61,200 bases of DNA, taken from contig NW_013657621.1 in NCBI RefSeq assembly GCF_000142905.1, forward strand, positions 1 through 61,200, written 5' to 3'. The notes beneath the pieces were generated by a model that worked only from the letters and a program-made list of their open reading frames with translations, was not told the origin of the DNA and ran no database searches. Of the stretch, positions 20,771 through 29,743 are shown piece after piece. The position numbers were made by a program, and so were the translations under genes. Origin of the DNA: Thecamonas trahens ATCC 50062 (Eukaryota; Apusozoa; Apusomonadida; Apusomonadidae). Numbering within the stretch: the first letter of the stretch is position 1; each line of letters opens with the position of its first letter.

Positions 20771-21222
20771 GCTTGCGCAAAGACTACGTTGCTTACAATA
20801 GCGATGAGTGTATCCATCATGCCGATGCCCACATTGACGCGCCCTGACCTGCTACAGCGACCAAGCGGGGGATGTGTCGAACGCGACAACGAAATTTCTA
20901 TTGCGACACGGCTCGACATTGACCACCTTCTAACGCTCCTCCTGCTCGACTTGACATCGCAACCGGAGTTTATTGCACACCACATTGTACTCTGGTAATA
21001 GTTGTTTCTGTTACGCTTTTTTGTTGTGCTATAGGTGCCTTGTACGCGGCTACAGGACGAAGGGGGGGTGCGTTGTACAAAGTCCCGCACTTGGCCTGTG
21101 CAGCAAAAAATTCATTTCGGTCACGTGGGTGCAGCCACCGCTCACACGTGCGACAGGGCGCCTCTATCCCGCACGCCTGCACAGCTGCAGACTCAACCAC
21201 ATATCATCTCATCTTTACCTGT
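20771..21222. promoter_or_regulatory. Shared divergent promoter region of the paired receptors
   Basis: This 452-bp segment separates the start codons of two head-to-head paralogs and must hold both promoters. It includes a CACGTG E-box/G-box at 21122-21127 and an A-rich stretch at 21105-21112. No clear TATA box was seen on either strand. Confidence 0.5.
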
Positions 21223-24200
21223 ATGGCTTGCTGCCCACCGTACCGAGGCATACTCGCTGTCGAGCTGTTCATCGCCCTGCTTTTCGCCATGATCTCGCTG
21301 CAAGCAGTCACCGCTGTGCCCATCACCTGCAAGCCCGTGCCAGCGACCATGACACCAATCGGATTCGTCGACCAGGGCAACAGCCTTGTCACCGGTCACC
21401 TCGATGCAGATGTTTTTCCTGACGTGGCTGTTGTCTCGGGATTGACAGGCAATCTCGTCTGGTTTCGCAACACCCAGTCGTTTGGCTGGTCATCGGCCAA
21501 CACCATCTCCATCGGCCGGCTGGAGACGCCGAGCTATCTTGTCGGATACGACTCGGGCGGTGATGGCCTCCTGGATTTGGCATCTGCTTCCGATTCGAGT
21601 ACCGACACCACCCTTGACTTTTATCGCAACACCGGTGGCGCCTTTGTCCACGTCGAGGTCGTCCCGCCCGGCACCTCGCCCTACGCCCGATTCACCTATC
21701 TCGTCATGGCCGACTTTACCGGCAACACTCTCGCCGACATTGCCGTCGTCGATTCTGAAGCTGCCACTCCTACCATCGTCCACTTTGTGCAGACCGCGCT
21801 TGATACCTTTGCCGCTGGCGCCTCGATCATTCCCTCGGCCGCCCTGCTCGACAAGCCAGGCGCCATGGCCGTCGCGGACATCGACGGTGACGCAGACTTT
21901 GATCTGGTGGTGGCGAGCCATCACAGCGCGCCGGGCAGTGTGTACTGGCTGGAGAACGGCGGCGGTGGAAGCTTTGTCGACACGGTTCATCCTATTGCCT
22001 TCAATTATCCGCTTCTGGACGAGTCCAGGACGATTGGCGTCGCCGACTTTGACCGCGATGACTTGAAAGACGTCGTCTTAGCCTCGCGCAACAACATCAT
22101 GCTCTGGATCCGCGGCGCCAGCGCAAACGGGACAGCATGGGATCCCCCGCGGTTCATTACTGACGCCCATCTGGATGCACCATCGCAGATTGTCATCGGT
22201 GACATGGACGGTGACGGCGATCCCGACCTTGCCGTGGCAGCAAGGGGCAACAACGTCGCCACCTGGCTCGGCAACCGGTACGATGGCGGTGCCGGGGACA
22301 TTGAGAGCATGTGGGAGGAGCCGCGGACAATTTCAGAGTGCAACACGTGCCAGACCGTTGGCCTTATGGACTTCAACATCGACGGCAAGCTCGACGTGGT
22401 CGTCGCCGATCGCGCCAAGGACAAGCTCCTTCTCGCCCGCAACTCGCCGCTGGACGTCTTTGGCAACACCCTCATGGACCTCTCCACAGACTCGCCCGAG
22501 ACCATGGAGTCGCACGACTTTGACGGCGATGGTGATCAGGACTACCTCGTCTCCTCAGCCTCAACCAACACCGTTAAGTGGATCGAGAACACAGATGGGC
22601 TCGGCGGCACCTTTACCACCCGTGTCCTCGACACTACTCTAACAGGCGTGAGCCGGGCGGCGGCGGCCGATCTCGATCTCGATGGCGACATCGACATCCT
22701 CGCTGTCTCGCCCTCACTCTACAAAGTTGTCTATGGGCTTAACGCAGGCGTGAACTTGTTTGCCGATGTTGCTGCTGCCGGATGGACCGGGACGGCGTTG
22801 CATGTTCCGGGCCTGGCGGTCAGCCTCATTGTGCCAGTCGACATCGACGCCGACGGCGATGTCGATCTCGTCGGCTCCTCGCCCACAGAGCTCTTCTACC
22901 TCACCAATCAGCTCATCGAGTGGGGCAACAAGACCATCGGCTTCTTGCCGCGAAATGTCATCGACACATTCGTCCAGCTGGTCCAGTTCGAGGTAGCGCC
23001 GATGAACGTCGACGTATGGCCGGACATTGTTACGGCCGACAAGACCACCGGCGCCGTCCACATCTACCTCGGCTCGGCCTCGGGTAGCTTCACGGCAGGA
23101 CTCTCTGTAGCTGCGTCAACAGAAGCGGATCCTGTGTCGCTGATCTACGCCGTGGCGCTCATTGATGCTGACAGAGATGGCGATCTCGACATCGCCTGTG
23201 CAGCTGCAGCTGAAGGCTTTGTGCTCCTCATCAACAGCGGCGATGCCGTGTTTGACTCCTCTGTCGCCGGACGGACCAACTTCTCCACCGCTGTGGCCAA
23301 AGATGTCGACGTCGGCATGATGGTGGCCGACTATAATGGCGATAGCATCGACGATCTCATCTACCGCGGCAGGCTCGAGCCCGGCGTCCTCGGCTTCTTC
23401 GAGGGCGTCGGCGATGGCTCGTTCGTCACACAGCTTGTCGACGGCTCGTTCGAGATCTCGCTCTCTACCGGCGTCGACTTTAACCAAGACGGCGCCATCG
23501 ATGGCGTGGCCGAGTACCTCGGCACCATGGGCTGGTTCCGAGGCACAACACTCTTCCGCGTCCTCGATGCCGTCTCGCCGAAGAAGATGATCCTGTCTCT
23601 GGCCAAGCTCGGCTCCACCCTGGCCCGACTGTCCTACTACATCGGCCTCGCCTCGGGCTGTGCCACCGACACCATCGTGCTCCCGCCGCACGCTGCGTTG
23701 TATGGATGCTTTGACACCGGCCCGTATCCGCTGTACAAGTCGATGGTGATTGACGGTAACGGCGCGACCATCGACTGTCGCCTCGGCTCTGGCGGTGGCC
23801 TGTTTGACATCCGCGAGGGCGCGATCGTCACCCTCCGCAACATGACCATTATCGGTGCCCGCGCCACCAAGAGCTCGCCCAACGGGCCGGCCGGGCTACG
23901 GGTCACCGGCAGCGGCTCAATGCTAGTATTGGAGGACGTGGTCGTCAGCCATGGATCGGCTCTTCCCATCGCCGGCGCCGTGTTTCAACTCAATCGCGGC
24001 ATCGGCGGCGGCGTGCTTGTCGAGACTGGTGGGAGCCTGGTAGCGCGGCGATGCAAGTTTGAGAACAACGTAGCGAGCGCTGGAGGTGGCGGTGTGGCTG
24101 CTGTTGGCTCGGATGTGGCCATCGAGATGGAGGACGTAATTCTGACCGGCAACGCTGTGGCTAGTGGCTCTGGCGGTGGCATCCTGCTGCAGAGCAACGC

Positions 24201-27015
24201 CGCCGGGGCGGCACGAGTCGTCTTGACTCGCGTGACGCTCTCGGACAACTCGGCCGGCGGCATCGGATCTGGTGGCGGACTCGCCGTCTCGTGCATCGCA
24301 GCAGCGAGCTGTGAGGTCACGCTCACCGACTGCCGCGTGGCCGGCAACTCGGCGGATGCTGCGGGAGGCGGCGTGATGGCGGCAGGGACGCGGGTGGTCG
24401 GGATGCTCAACGCGACGATGATCGAGTCTAATACTGCCGGCTATGGCGGCGGACTGGCGATCGTCACGGCGCCGGTGTCTGTGCCCGCACTCCTGCCAGC
24501 ATCTTCGCTGATACCCGAAGGCGTGCCGGCGTCCAAGGTGAGCGGCGCGATGCAGATAGTCGGCCCAGGGTCAGCGCTGCGCGGCAACATGGCCGTCTTT
24601 GGCGGTGCCATGCTTGTGTGCTCCGTGCCGGTCACCTTTGATGACGTCCAGCGTGCATCGCTGGACGTTTCAGGCAACTCGGCGAGCGTCGGCGGCGGCG
24701 CGGTCTTTGCCTGCCTCCCGGCCGGCTCACTAGCGGCGGGATCAGGGGCGCGGCTAGATGCGGCTGGCCTCCCATGGCTCAAGCTCTACAATCGCGCGCT
24801 TGGTGCCTTTCAGAGCGTCGAAGAGGTGTTTGGTCCGTTTGTGGATGGCAGCGCGCTCTACGGACAGGTCCTCGCCTCACCACCGCATGTCCTCGAGTGG
24901 ATGGCGTCTCGCGGTAGATACTCGCCAGTGCTGACGCAATCGTCGGGCATCGAGCTCGGCGCCACAGCTCAGATCTGGCCGATAGACGTGTTTGGTCAGG
25001 AGCTTGTTGATCCGGGCATGACGATCGAACTGGAGCTAGTGGCGCCGGGAACGGGCTTCCAGCTCTCTGGCGGCGATCGGTCCAAGCCGATGGGCAGCTC
25101 GTCGCCAGTTTCATTCGCGGACGTGACCGTGGAAGCGTTGGACGGCGACGTGCTGCGGGGCACGCCACCGGTGACAATCCACGCGCGCGTATTGCCCGCG
25201 CAGCAGAGTCCCGTGGGCGTGCTGCAAGCGAACATCTCGGCGTGTATGCCTGGATTCGGCCGGCGGTCTCCCGATGGCGCGCCGATTGTGTGTTCGATCT
25301 GTCTCGAGGGTACGTACTCGGCAGAGCTCTCCACTGCGCCATGCCTCTCGTGCGACGACGGCGCGTCCAACTTTGGCATCGGGGCCACGAGCTGTGAAGC
25401 GTGTCCGCGAGGAACGGAGCGCGACTTGTCTGTCGTCAACACAACCGACGTGACGGCCGACGGTGGCATCAACTTGCCGTGCACATGCTCGCCGGGCTTT
25501 TACTCGCCGCAACGCAAGAAGGATGTGGCGTGCGCGCCGTGTCCTACTGGCGGAGTATGCGATGGCAAGCTCAAACTCCCCTATGCGCAGCCCGGGTACT
25601 TTCCCGGGAGTGATGGCACCTTTGCCGCCTGCCTCAAGGCCGATGCCTGTCTGGGAGGAGATCCGTTCCGCTGCGCGGGTGGCTCTGAAGGCCTGCTCTG
25701 TGCCGAGTGTGTCGATGGCTACTACGTCGACGCCAGCGGTGACTGCCACAAGTGCTCTGATGCCTCGACAGTCTTCCTTGTCCTGTTTTTGCTGGCATTC
25801 CTCGCCTTTGTCTCGGCCGCCGTCTTTGCTGCGCTGCGTCAGGACAACGGCGGGAGCGCGCCTCCGGACACAGGCCTCGCACTGCACACCAGCAAGATCC
25901 CCATCAGCATCACCATCGCCATTGTGTTCTTTCAAGTAGTAGCCGTGGTCGGCGCGACCCTGTTCCGATGGCCGAGTGAGGCTCAGGCAGTGCTGCTGTG
26001 GTTCGGCATTTTTAATTTCGACTCGAGCGCGGCCTTTAACGAGTGCTCGCTCTCCTCGTACTACGCCAAGTACACGCTGGCATGCATGCTGCCTGCTGTC
26101 TTTATGCTAGCAGTCATCACTGCACTCGCGCTAATCCGCATGTGGCGGGGAGTCCAGATCAGCATCGGGCTTGCCGTCACGCGTATGATCCTGGTGGTTG
26201 GCCCGGTGGTGTACCTGACGCTCTCGCGGACAGTCCTCTCTCTCTTCGACTGCACCCAGCTCTTTGACGGCGTGTGGTCGCTCGATGCCGATCGGCGGCA
26301 CCAGTGCTACAACGCAACGTGGTGGGCAGTTGCCTGGCTTGGAGCTATCTTCGTTCTGCTCTACGTTGTCGGCATCCCGGCGTATTGTGCCTTGGTTGTG
26401 TGGCGATCGCGACGTGAGCTCTATCACCATGAGACTATGCAGGCCATCGGAGGCTTCTATCGCTCCTACCGGCGGCACTACTACTGGTTTGAGCTGGTGC
26501 AGCTTGGGCGGCGGCTGTGGATCGCATGCGCCTCGCTCTTCTTCTCGACGCTGTACTCGTTCCAGTTCCTGCTGCTCGGCGGTGTCTTCTTTGCCTCGAC
26601 GCTCGCCTTTCTCCGGCTGGAACCGTACTTTCTCCCGATGTACAACACGCTCGAGGCGCGGCTGAACGCAATCCTTGTGGGCATTCTCGTGCTGGGCATC
26701 ATGTTCCACGGCGCGATGTTCAGCGCCGGCCAGCGGACCTTCTTTACCGTTGTCATCATCCTCCTTGTCGCCGCCGCTATCGTCCTGCTCGTGGTGGTCT
26801 TTGTCCGCGAGCTCAGGCTCGTCGCCGCGCTACGCAAGGAGAAGAAGGACTCGGCAGGCGAGACCGGCGGCATTCAGCTGCACTCGATCCGTGAGCAGGA
26901 GTTCTGGGAGTTTGTCCGCCGCGAGTGCGACGACTTTGAGGATCAGGCCGTCATCGCCATCCTCCATCAGTTCGATCCTGCCCGACGCGACGACGACCGT
27001 AGTCTCGGCTTGTAG
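21223..27015 (+). CDS. Large surface receptor: VCBS repeats, beta-helix, Cys-rich, multipass membrane domain
   Basis: Intact 1,930-residue paralog of the minus-strand gene opposite. The ATG at 21223 is chosen because it starts a hydrophobic signal sequence (MACCPPYRGILAVELFIALL); the open frame upstream has no such feature. VCBS/FG-GAP repeats fill about 45-800 (DIDGDADFDLVVAS, DMDGDGDPDLAVAA, DIDADGDVDLVGS). A beta-helix region follows (about 830-1190; GGGLFDIREGA, NNVASAGGGGVAAVG), then a Cys-rich region (about 1340-1515; CSICLEGTY, SCEACPRGTE, CAPCPTGGVC) and about nine membrane helices, ending in a charged cytosolic tail. Likely a surface adhesion or sensing receptor; the ligand is unknown. 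It serves as the template that reveals the frameshift in its partner. Confidence 0.9.
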   Translation: MACCPPYRGILAVELFIALLFAMISLQAVTAVPITCKPVPATMTPIGFVDQGNSLVTGHLDADVFPDVAVVSGLTGNLVWFRNTQSFGWSSANTISIGRLETPSYLVGYDSGGDGLLDLASASDSSTDTTLDFYRNTGGAFVHVEVVPPGTSPYARFTYLVMADFTGNTLADIAVVDSEAATPTIVHFVQTALDTFAAGASIIPSAALLDKPGAMAVADIDGDADFDLVVASHHSAPGSVYWLENGGGGSFVDTVHPIAFNYPLLDESRTIGVADFDRDDLKDVVLASRNNIMLWIRGASANGTAWDPPRFITDAHLDAPSQIVIGDMDGDGDPDLAVAARGNNVATWLGNRYDGGAGDIESMWEEPRTISECNTCQTVGLMDFNIDGKLDVVVADRAKDKLLLARNSPLDVFGNTLMDLSTDSPETMESHDFDGDGDQDYLVSSASTNTVKWIENTDGLGGTFTTRVLDTTLTGVSRAAAADLDLDGDIDILAVSPSLYKVVYGLNAGVNLFADVAAAGWTGTALHVPGLAVSLIVPVDIDADGDVDLVGSSPTELFYLTNQLIEWGNKTIGFLPRNVIDTFVQLVQFEVAPMNVDVWPDIVTADKTTGAVHIYLGSASGSFTAGLSVAASTEADPVSLIYAVALIDADRDGDLDIACAAAAEGFVLLINSGDAVFDSSVAGRTNFSTAVAKDVDVGMMVADYNGDSIDDLIYRGRLEPGVLGFFEGVGDGSFVTQLVDGSFEISLSTGVDFNQDGAIDGVAEYLGTMGWFRGTTLFRVLDAVSPKKMILSLAKLGSTLARLSYYIGLASGCATDTIVLPPHAALYGCFDTGPYPLYKSMVIDGNGATIDCRLGSGGGLFDIREGAIVTLRNMTIIGARATKSSPNGPAGLRVTGSGSMLVLEDVVVSHGSALPIAGAVFQLNRGIGGGVLVETGGSLVARRCKFENNVASAGGGGVAAVGSDVAIEMEDVILTGNAVASGSGGGILLQSNAAGAARVVLTRVTLSDNSAGGIGSGGGLAVSCIAAASCEVTLTDCRVAGNSADAAGGGVMAAGTRVVGMLNATMIESNTAGYGGGLAIVTAPVSVPALLPASSLIPEGVPASKVSGAMQIVGPGSALRGNMAVFGGAMLVCSVPVTFDDVQRASLDVSGNSASVGGGAVFACLPAGSLAAGSGARLDAAGLPWLKLYNRALGAFQSVEEVFGPFVDGSALYGQVLASPPHVLEWMASRGRYSPVLTQSSGIELGATAQIWPIDVFGQELVDPGMTIELELVAPGTGFQLSGGDRSKPMGSSSPVSFADVTVEALDGDVLRGTPPVTIHARVLPAQQSPVGVLQANISACMPGFGRRSPDGAPIVCSICLEGTYSAELSTAPCLSCDDGASNFGIGATSCEACPRGTERDLSVVNTTDVTADGGINLPCTCSPGFYSPQRKKDVACAPCPTGGVCDGKLKLPYAQPGYFPGSDGTFAACLKADACLGGDPFRCAGGSEGLLCAECVDGYYVDASGDCHKCSDASTVFLVLFLLAFLAFVSAAVFAALRQDNGGSAPPDTGLALHTSKIPISITIAIVFFQVVAVVGATLFRWPSEAQAVLLWFGIFNFDSSAAFNECSLSSYYAKYTLACMLPAVFMLAVITALALIRMWRGVQISIGLAVTRMILVVGPVVYLTLSRTVLSLFDCTQLFDGVWSLDADRRHQCYNATWWAVAWLGAIFVLLYVVGIPAYCALVVWRSRRELYHHETMQAIGGFYRSYRRHYYWFELVQLGRRLWIACASLFFSTLYSFQFLLLGGVFFASTLAFLRLEPYFLPMYNTLEARLNAILVGILVLGIMFHGAMFSAGQRTFFTVVIILLVAAAIVLLVVVFVRELRLVAALRKEKKDSAGETGGIQLHSIREQEFWEFVRRECDDFEDQAVIAILHQFDPARRDDDRSLGL
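26477..26715 (+). repeat. Inverted near-identical tract shared with 15216-15447
   Basis: Plus-strand arm of the roughly 230-bp inverted repeat inside the two paralogous receptor genes. The arms lie about 11 kb apart. Confidence 0.85.
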
Positions 27016-27693
27016 CATGACGGCCGACTCGGATGGCAGCAATAACGCTACGATCTGCTCGCAGTAGTGGCGACAAGGAGCTGGCCGCCCGAGCCGATCG
27101 AGACGAGCGCCAGCAAGTCGCTCTCCCACGATTCAATGCATAGCCGGTGCCAAAAAACGGTGAGCTGTGGCCATGGCTAGTCCCGGTGGGCCGCGGAAGG
27201 CGTGGATAAAAACACTTTTGTCTCGGCAGTTGCCAAACCATCACTGTCGTCACCTACAATGATTACACGTGAACATAGGTGCAGAAAGCGAAATCGACCG
27301 CATGCAACTGTGCTATATGGCTTGTTACACGCTGCATGTGTTGCCAGGATGTATGGCTTGCTCGTATTCTCGGTGTGGCGTCCGACGTGGCAACCATCGT
27401 CTCCGCCAACTGTAAAAATGACTGATCCACCATCGACCCGTCGTCGACTCACACGCTGCAACCATGACTGGCGGACAAGCCTGCCGGCGTCTATCTTCTC
27501 CCCATCCAAGCCCTTCCTCAGTGTACAAGCACCGATCTTGAGCCCATAGACTCTATGCTTGTGCTATCGCGGGCTTTGACTCGTCTGCAAGCGTCTCGGC
27601 GCAACTGAGTGTGTCGGTGAGCCCGGGAACGGTGCTTGCAGGTTGCTCCACGTTGAGCAAGAGGGTACAAGATGTGTTTGTGACGGTTGTATG
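27016..27693. other. Intergenic region between convergent genes
   Basis: No supported gene. A TATA-like GGATAAAAACAC occurs at about 27204 on the plus strand, but no convincing ATG-initiated ORF follows it. Confidence 0.4.
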
Positions 27694-29280
27694 CTACGCT
27701 GCCCGGAGGCGGGTGACGGTGGTGTCGATCCAGGTGGTAAAGTTCGGATCGGTCTCGGCGTCAAAGAGAAGCCGCTGGCGGAAGAAAGGCGCCAGCTGCG
27801 AGTTCAGGATCTGGCCGCGGTAAAACTTGGTTGCGGCGCCCGATCCAGGAGAGGCCCCTGCCTCGTGCTCGATCTTGCGAGTGGTGAAGCCGCGGTGCTC
27901 TGCCCAAGCCTCACACACCAAGCGGGCAAGAGTCGAGGCTGGCACACCGGCAGGGATGATCGTGTTGACCGTCATGGTGTTGCAAGCTACAACGTGGGCC
28001 GGAAGCGCCGCCGGGGTCTGAATGAGCGAAGCCCGGGTGTTGGCGTTGATCCGGGCCTGGAGCTCGTCGCGCTCGGTCTCCAGCTCATCGCGCTCGGTCT
28101 CGAGCTCGTCGCGCTCGGCGACAGCCTCGTCTCGCTCGGTCTCGAGCTCATCGCGCTCGGCCTGGAGCTCGTCTCGCTCGGTCTCCAGCTCATCGCGCTC
28201 GGCCTGGAGCTCGTCTCGCTCGGTCTCGAGCTCATCGCGCTCGGCCTGGAGCTCGTCTCGCTCGGTCTCGAGCTCATCGCGCTCGGCCTGGAGCTCGTCT
28301 CGCTCGGTCTCCAGCTCATCGCGCTCGGCGACAGCCTCGTCGCGCTCGGTCTCGAGCTCATCATGCTCGGCGACAGCCTCGTCTCGCTCGGTCTCCAGCT
28401 CATCGCGCTCGGCGACAGCCTCGTCGCGCTCGGTCTCCAGCTCATCACGCTCGGCGACAGCCTCGTCGCGCTCGGTCTCCAGCTCATCGCGCTCGGCCTG
28501 GAGCTCGTCGCGCTCGGTCTCGAGCTCATCACGCTCGGCGACAGCCTCGTCGCGCTCGGTCTCCAGCTCATCGCGCTCGGCCTGGAGCTCGTCGCGCTCG
28601 GTCTCCAGCTCATCACGCTCGGCGACAGCCTCGTCGCGCTCGGTCTCCAGCTCATCGCGCTCGGCCTGGAGCTCGTCGCGCTCGGTCTCCAGCTCATCAC
28701 GCTCGGCGACAGCCTCGTCGCGCTCGGTCTCCAGCTCATCGTGCTCGGCCTGGAGCTCGTCGCGCTCGGTCTCCAGCTCATCACGCTCGGCGACAGCCTC
28801 GTCTCGCTCGGTCTCGAGCTCATCGCGCTCGGCGACAGCCTCGTCGCGCTCGGTCTCGAGCTCATCGCGCTCGACCTGGAGCTCGTCTCGCTCGGTCTCG
28901 AGCTCATCGCGCTCGGCAACAGCCTCGTCGCGCTCAGCCTCGATCTGGCTACGAATCACGGCGCACTCGCCACACGCCGGGGTAGCCGCCAGGCTCCGGA
29001 TGCCCGCCTCGACCTTGGCCATCATCTCGCCCATCCGCACCGATCGCTCGTCATCAAGCACAATCTGCAGCTTGCCGGCCAGCTCCTCGCTTGGGGTAGA
29101 GGACAGATGGCTGAGCAGAGTGGCAATGAGCGACACAACTGCCGCAGCCCGCCCGTCGCTCTCGCGGTCGAGCACCTGCGCGATCTTGTGCCCAATGTCA
29201 ACGGCAGCCATGAGCTTGTTGCCCTCCTTCACCAGGGTCGCGACAAGCGCAATCGTAGGGTTCTCAGCATGAATCTCCAT
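27694..29280 (-). CDS. Heptad-repeat ER/D-rich helical protein
   Basis: 528 residues from an ATG at 29280. An N-terminal helical domain (about 1-118; MEIHAENPTIALVATLVK, with CGEC near 108) leads into about 40 seven-residue units of ERDELET, ERDELQA and ERDEAVA types (about 120-415). The C-terminal domain of about 115 residues (NTMTVNTIIPAGVPAS, then FYRGQILNSQLAPFFRQRL) is not recognised. The repeat carries one Leu or Ala per heptad plus dense i/i+4 Glu-Arg pairs, so it may be a coiled coil or a long isolated helix acting as a spacer. The Cys pair and C-terminal domain suggest protein contacts at each end. No function is proposed. Confidence 0.85.
   Translation of the reverse strand: MEIHAENPTIALVATLVKEGNKLMAAVDIGHKIAQVLDRESDGRAAAVVSLIATLLSHLSSTPSEELAGKLQIVLDDERSVRMGEMMAKVEAGIRSLAATPACGECAVIRSQIEAERDEAVAERDELETERDELQVERDELETERDEAVAERDELETERDEAVAERDELETERDELQAEHDELETERDEAVAERDELETERDELQAERDELETERDEAVAERDELETERDELQAERDELETERDEAVAERDELETERDELQAERDELETERDEAVAERDELETERDEAVAERDELETERDEAVAEHDELETERDEAVAERDELETERDELQAERDELETERDELQAERDELETERDELQAERDELETERDELQAERDELETERDEAVAERDELETERDELETERDELQARINANTRASLIQTPAALPAHVVACNTMTVNTIIPAGVPASTLARLVCEAWAEHRGFTTRKIEHEAGASPGSGAATKFYRGQILNSQLAPFFRQRLLFDAETDPNFTTWIDTTVTRLRAA
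28051..28935 (-). repeat. 21-bp-based coding repeat (heptads)
   Basis: About 885 bp of 21-bp units in three main variants arranged in higher-order blocks, encoding the ERDExxx heptads. Because the unit lacks stop codons in several frames, long false ORFs appear on the opposite strand. Confidence 0.95.
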
Positions 29281-29350
29281 GATGCAAGATGTTCAGGGAG
29301 AAGTAGGGTGTCTGCCTCCCCTCTGCTTGTCCTCTCCACCCAAAACGTCC

Positions 29351-29363
29351 GGGTTTTATGCCC
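29351..29363 (-). promoter_or_regulatory. TATA-like element of the heptad-repeat gene
   Basis: On the minus strand this reads GGGCATAAAACCC, about 75 bp upstream of the ATG at 29280. Similar sites lie at similar distances upstream of the genes at 48885 and 50523. Confidence 0.45.
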
Positions 29364-29665
29364 GCCGCAAAGGAAGTGCGCTCGGAGCGAGAAAAAGCGC
29401 AAAAGTGCAAAAGTGTGCCGCTCGTCCGAGTTGCGCAACACCACCGCCAAGCACAAGGCCATTACCTTGTCATGTGCGCAAACTCACGGTTTTCATACCC
29501 ATCCCACATCGCTGCACTCTTTCCTCTGCGAGAGAAAGGGCCGCGGACTATCCCTTGCAGCTACAAGCAACCACAGCCGCACATGCTGCCTCGTCCGCAC
29601 TCATCCGCACTCTTCCGTCACGAGCGGGCATTATCACACAACAGTCGACCTCTCGGTCAACACAG

Positions 29666-29743
29666 GTACGTACAGCAGCAGCATAATTGCGGTCAACGCC
29701 GACACAACCAAATCACTTGAAAACCACGGAGTGTTTGTTGCAG
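29666..29743 (+). other. Candidate 78-bp intron at the 5' end of the truncated receptor gene
   Basis: A near-consensus donor (CACAG then GTACGT at 29666) and acceptor (GTTTGTTGCAG ending at 29743) flank 78 bp that contain an in-frame stop. Exon 2 then starts in phase 0. Joined upstream, the frame is open back to an ATG at 29279, but that exon has no signal peptide or domain and begins on top of the divergent start codon. Confidence 0.45.

Noticed and set aside
21040-21222. Upstream extension of the plus-strand receptor ORF
   Set aside because: It lacks features of a signal peptide; the ATG at 21223 directly precedes one.
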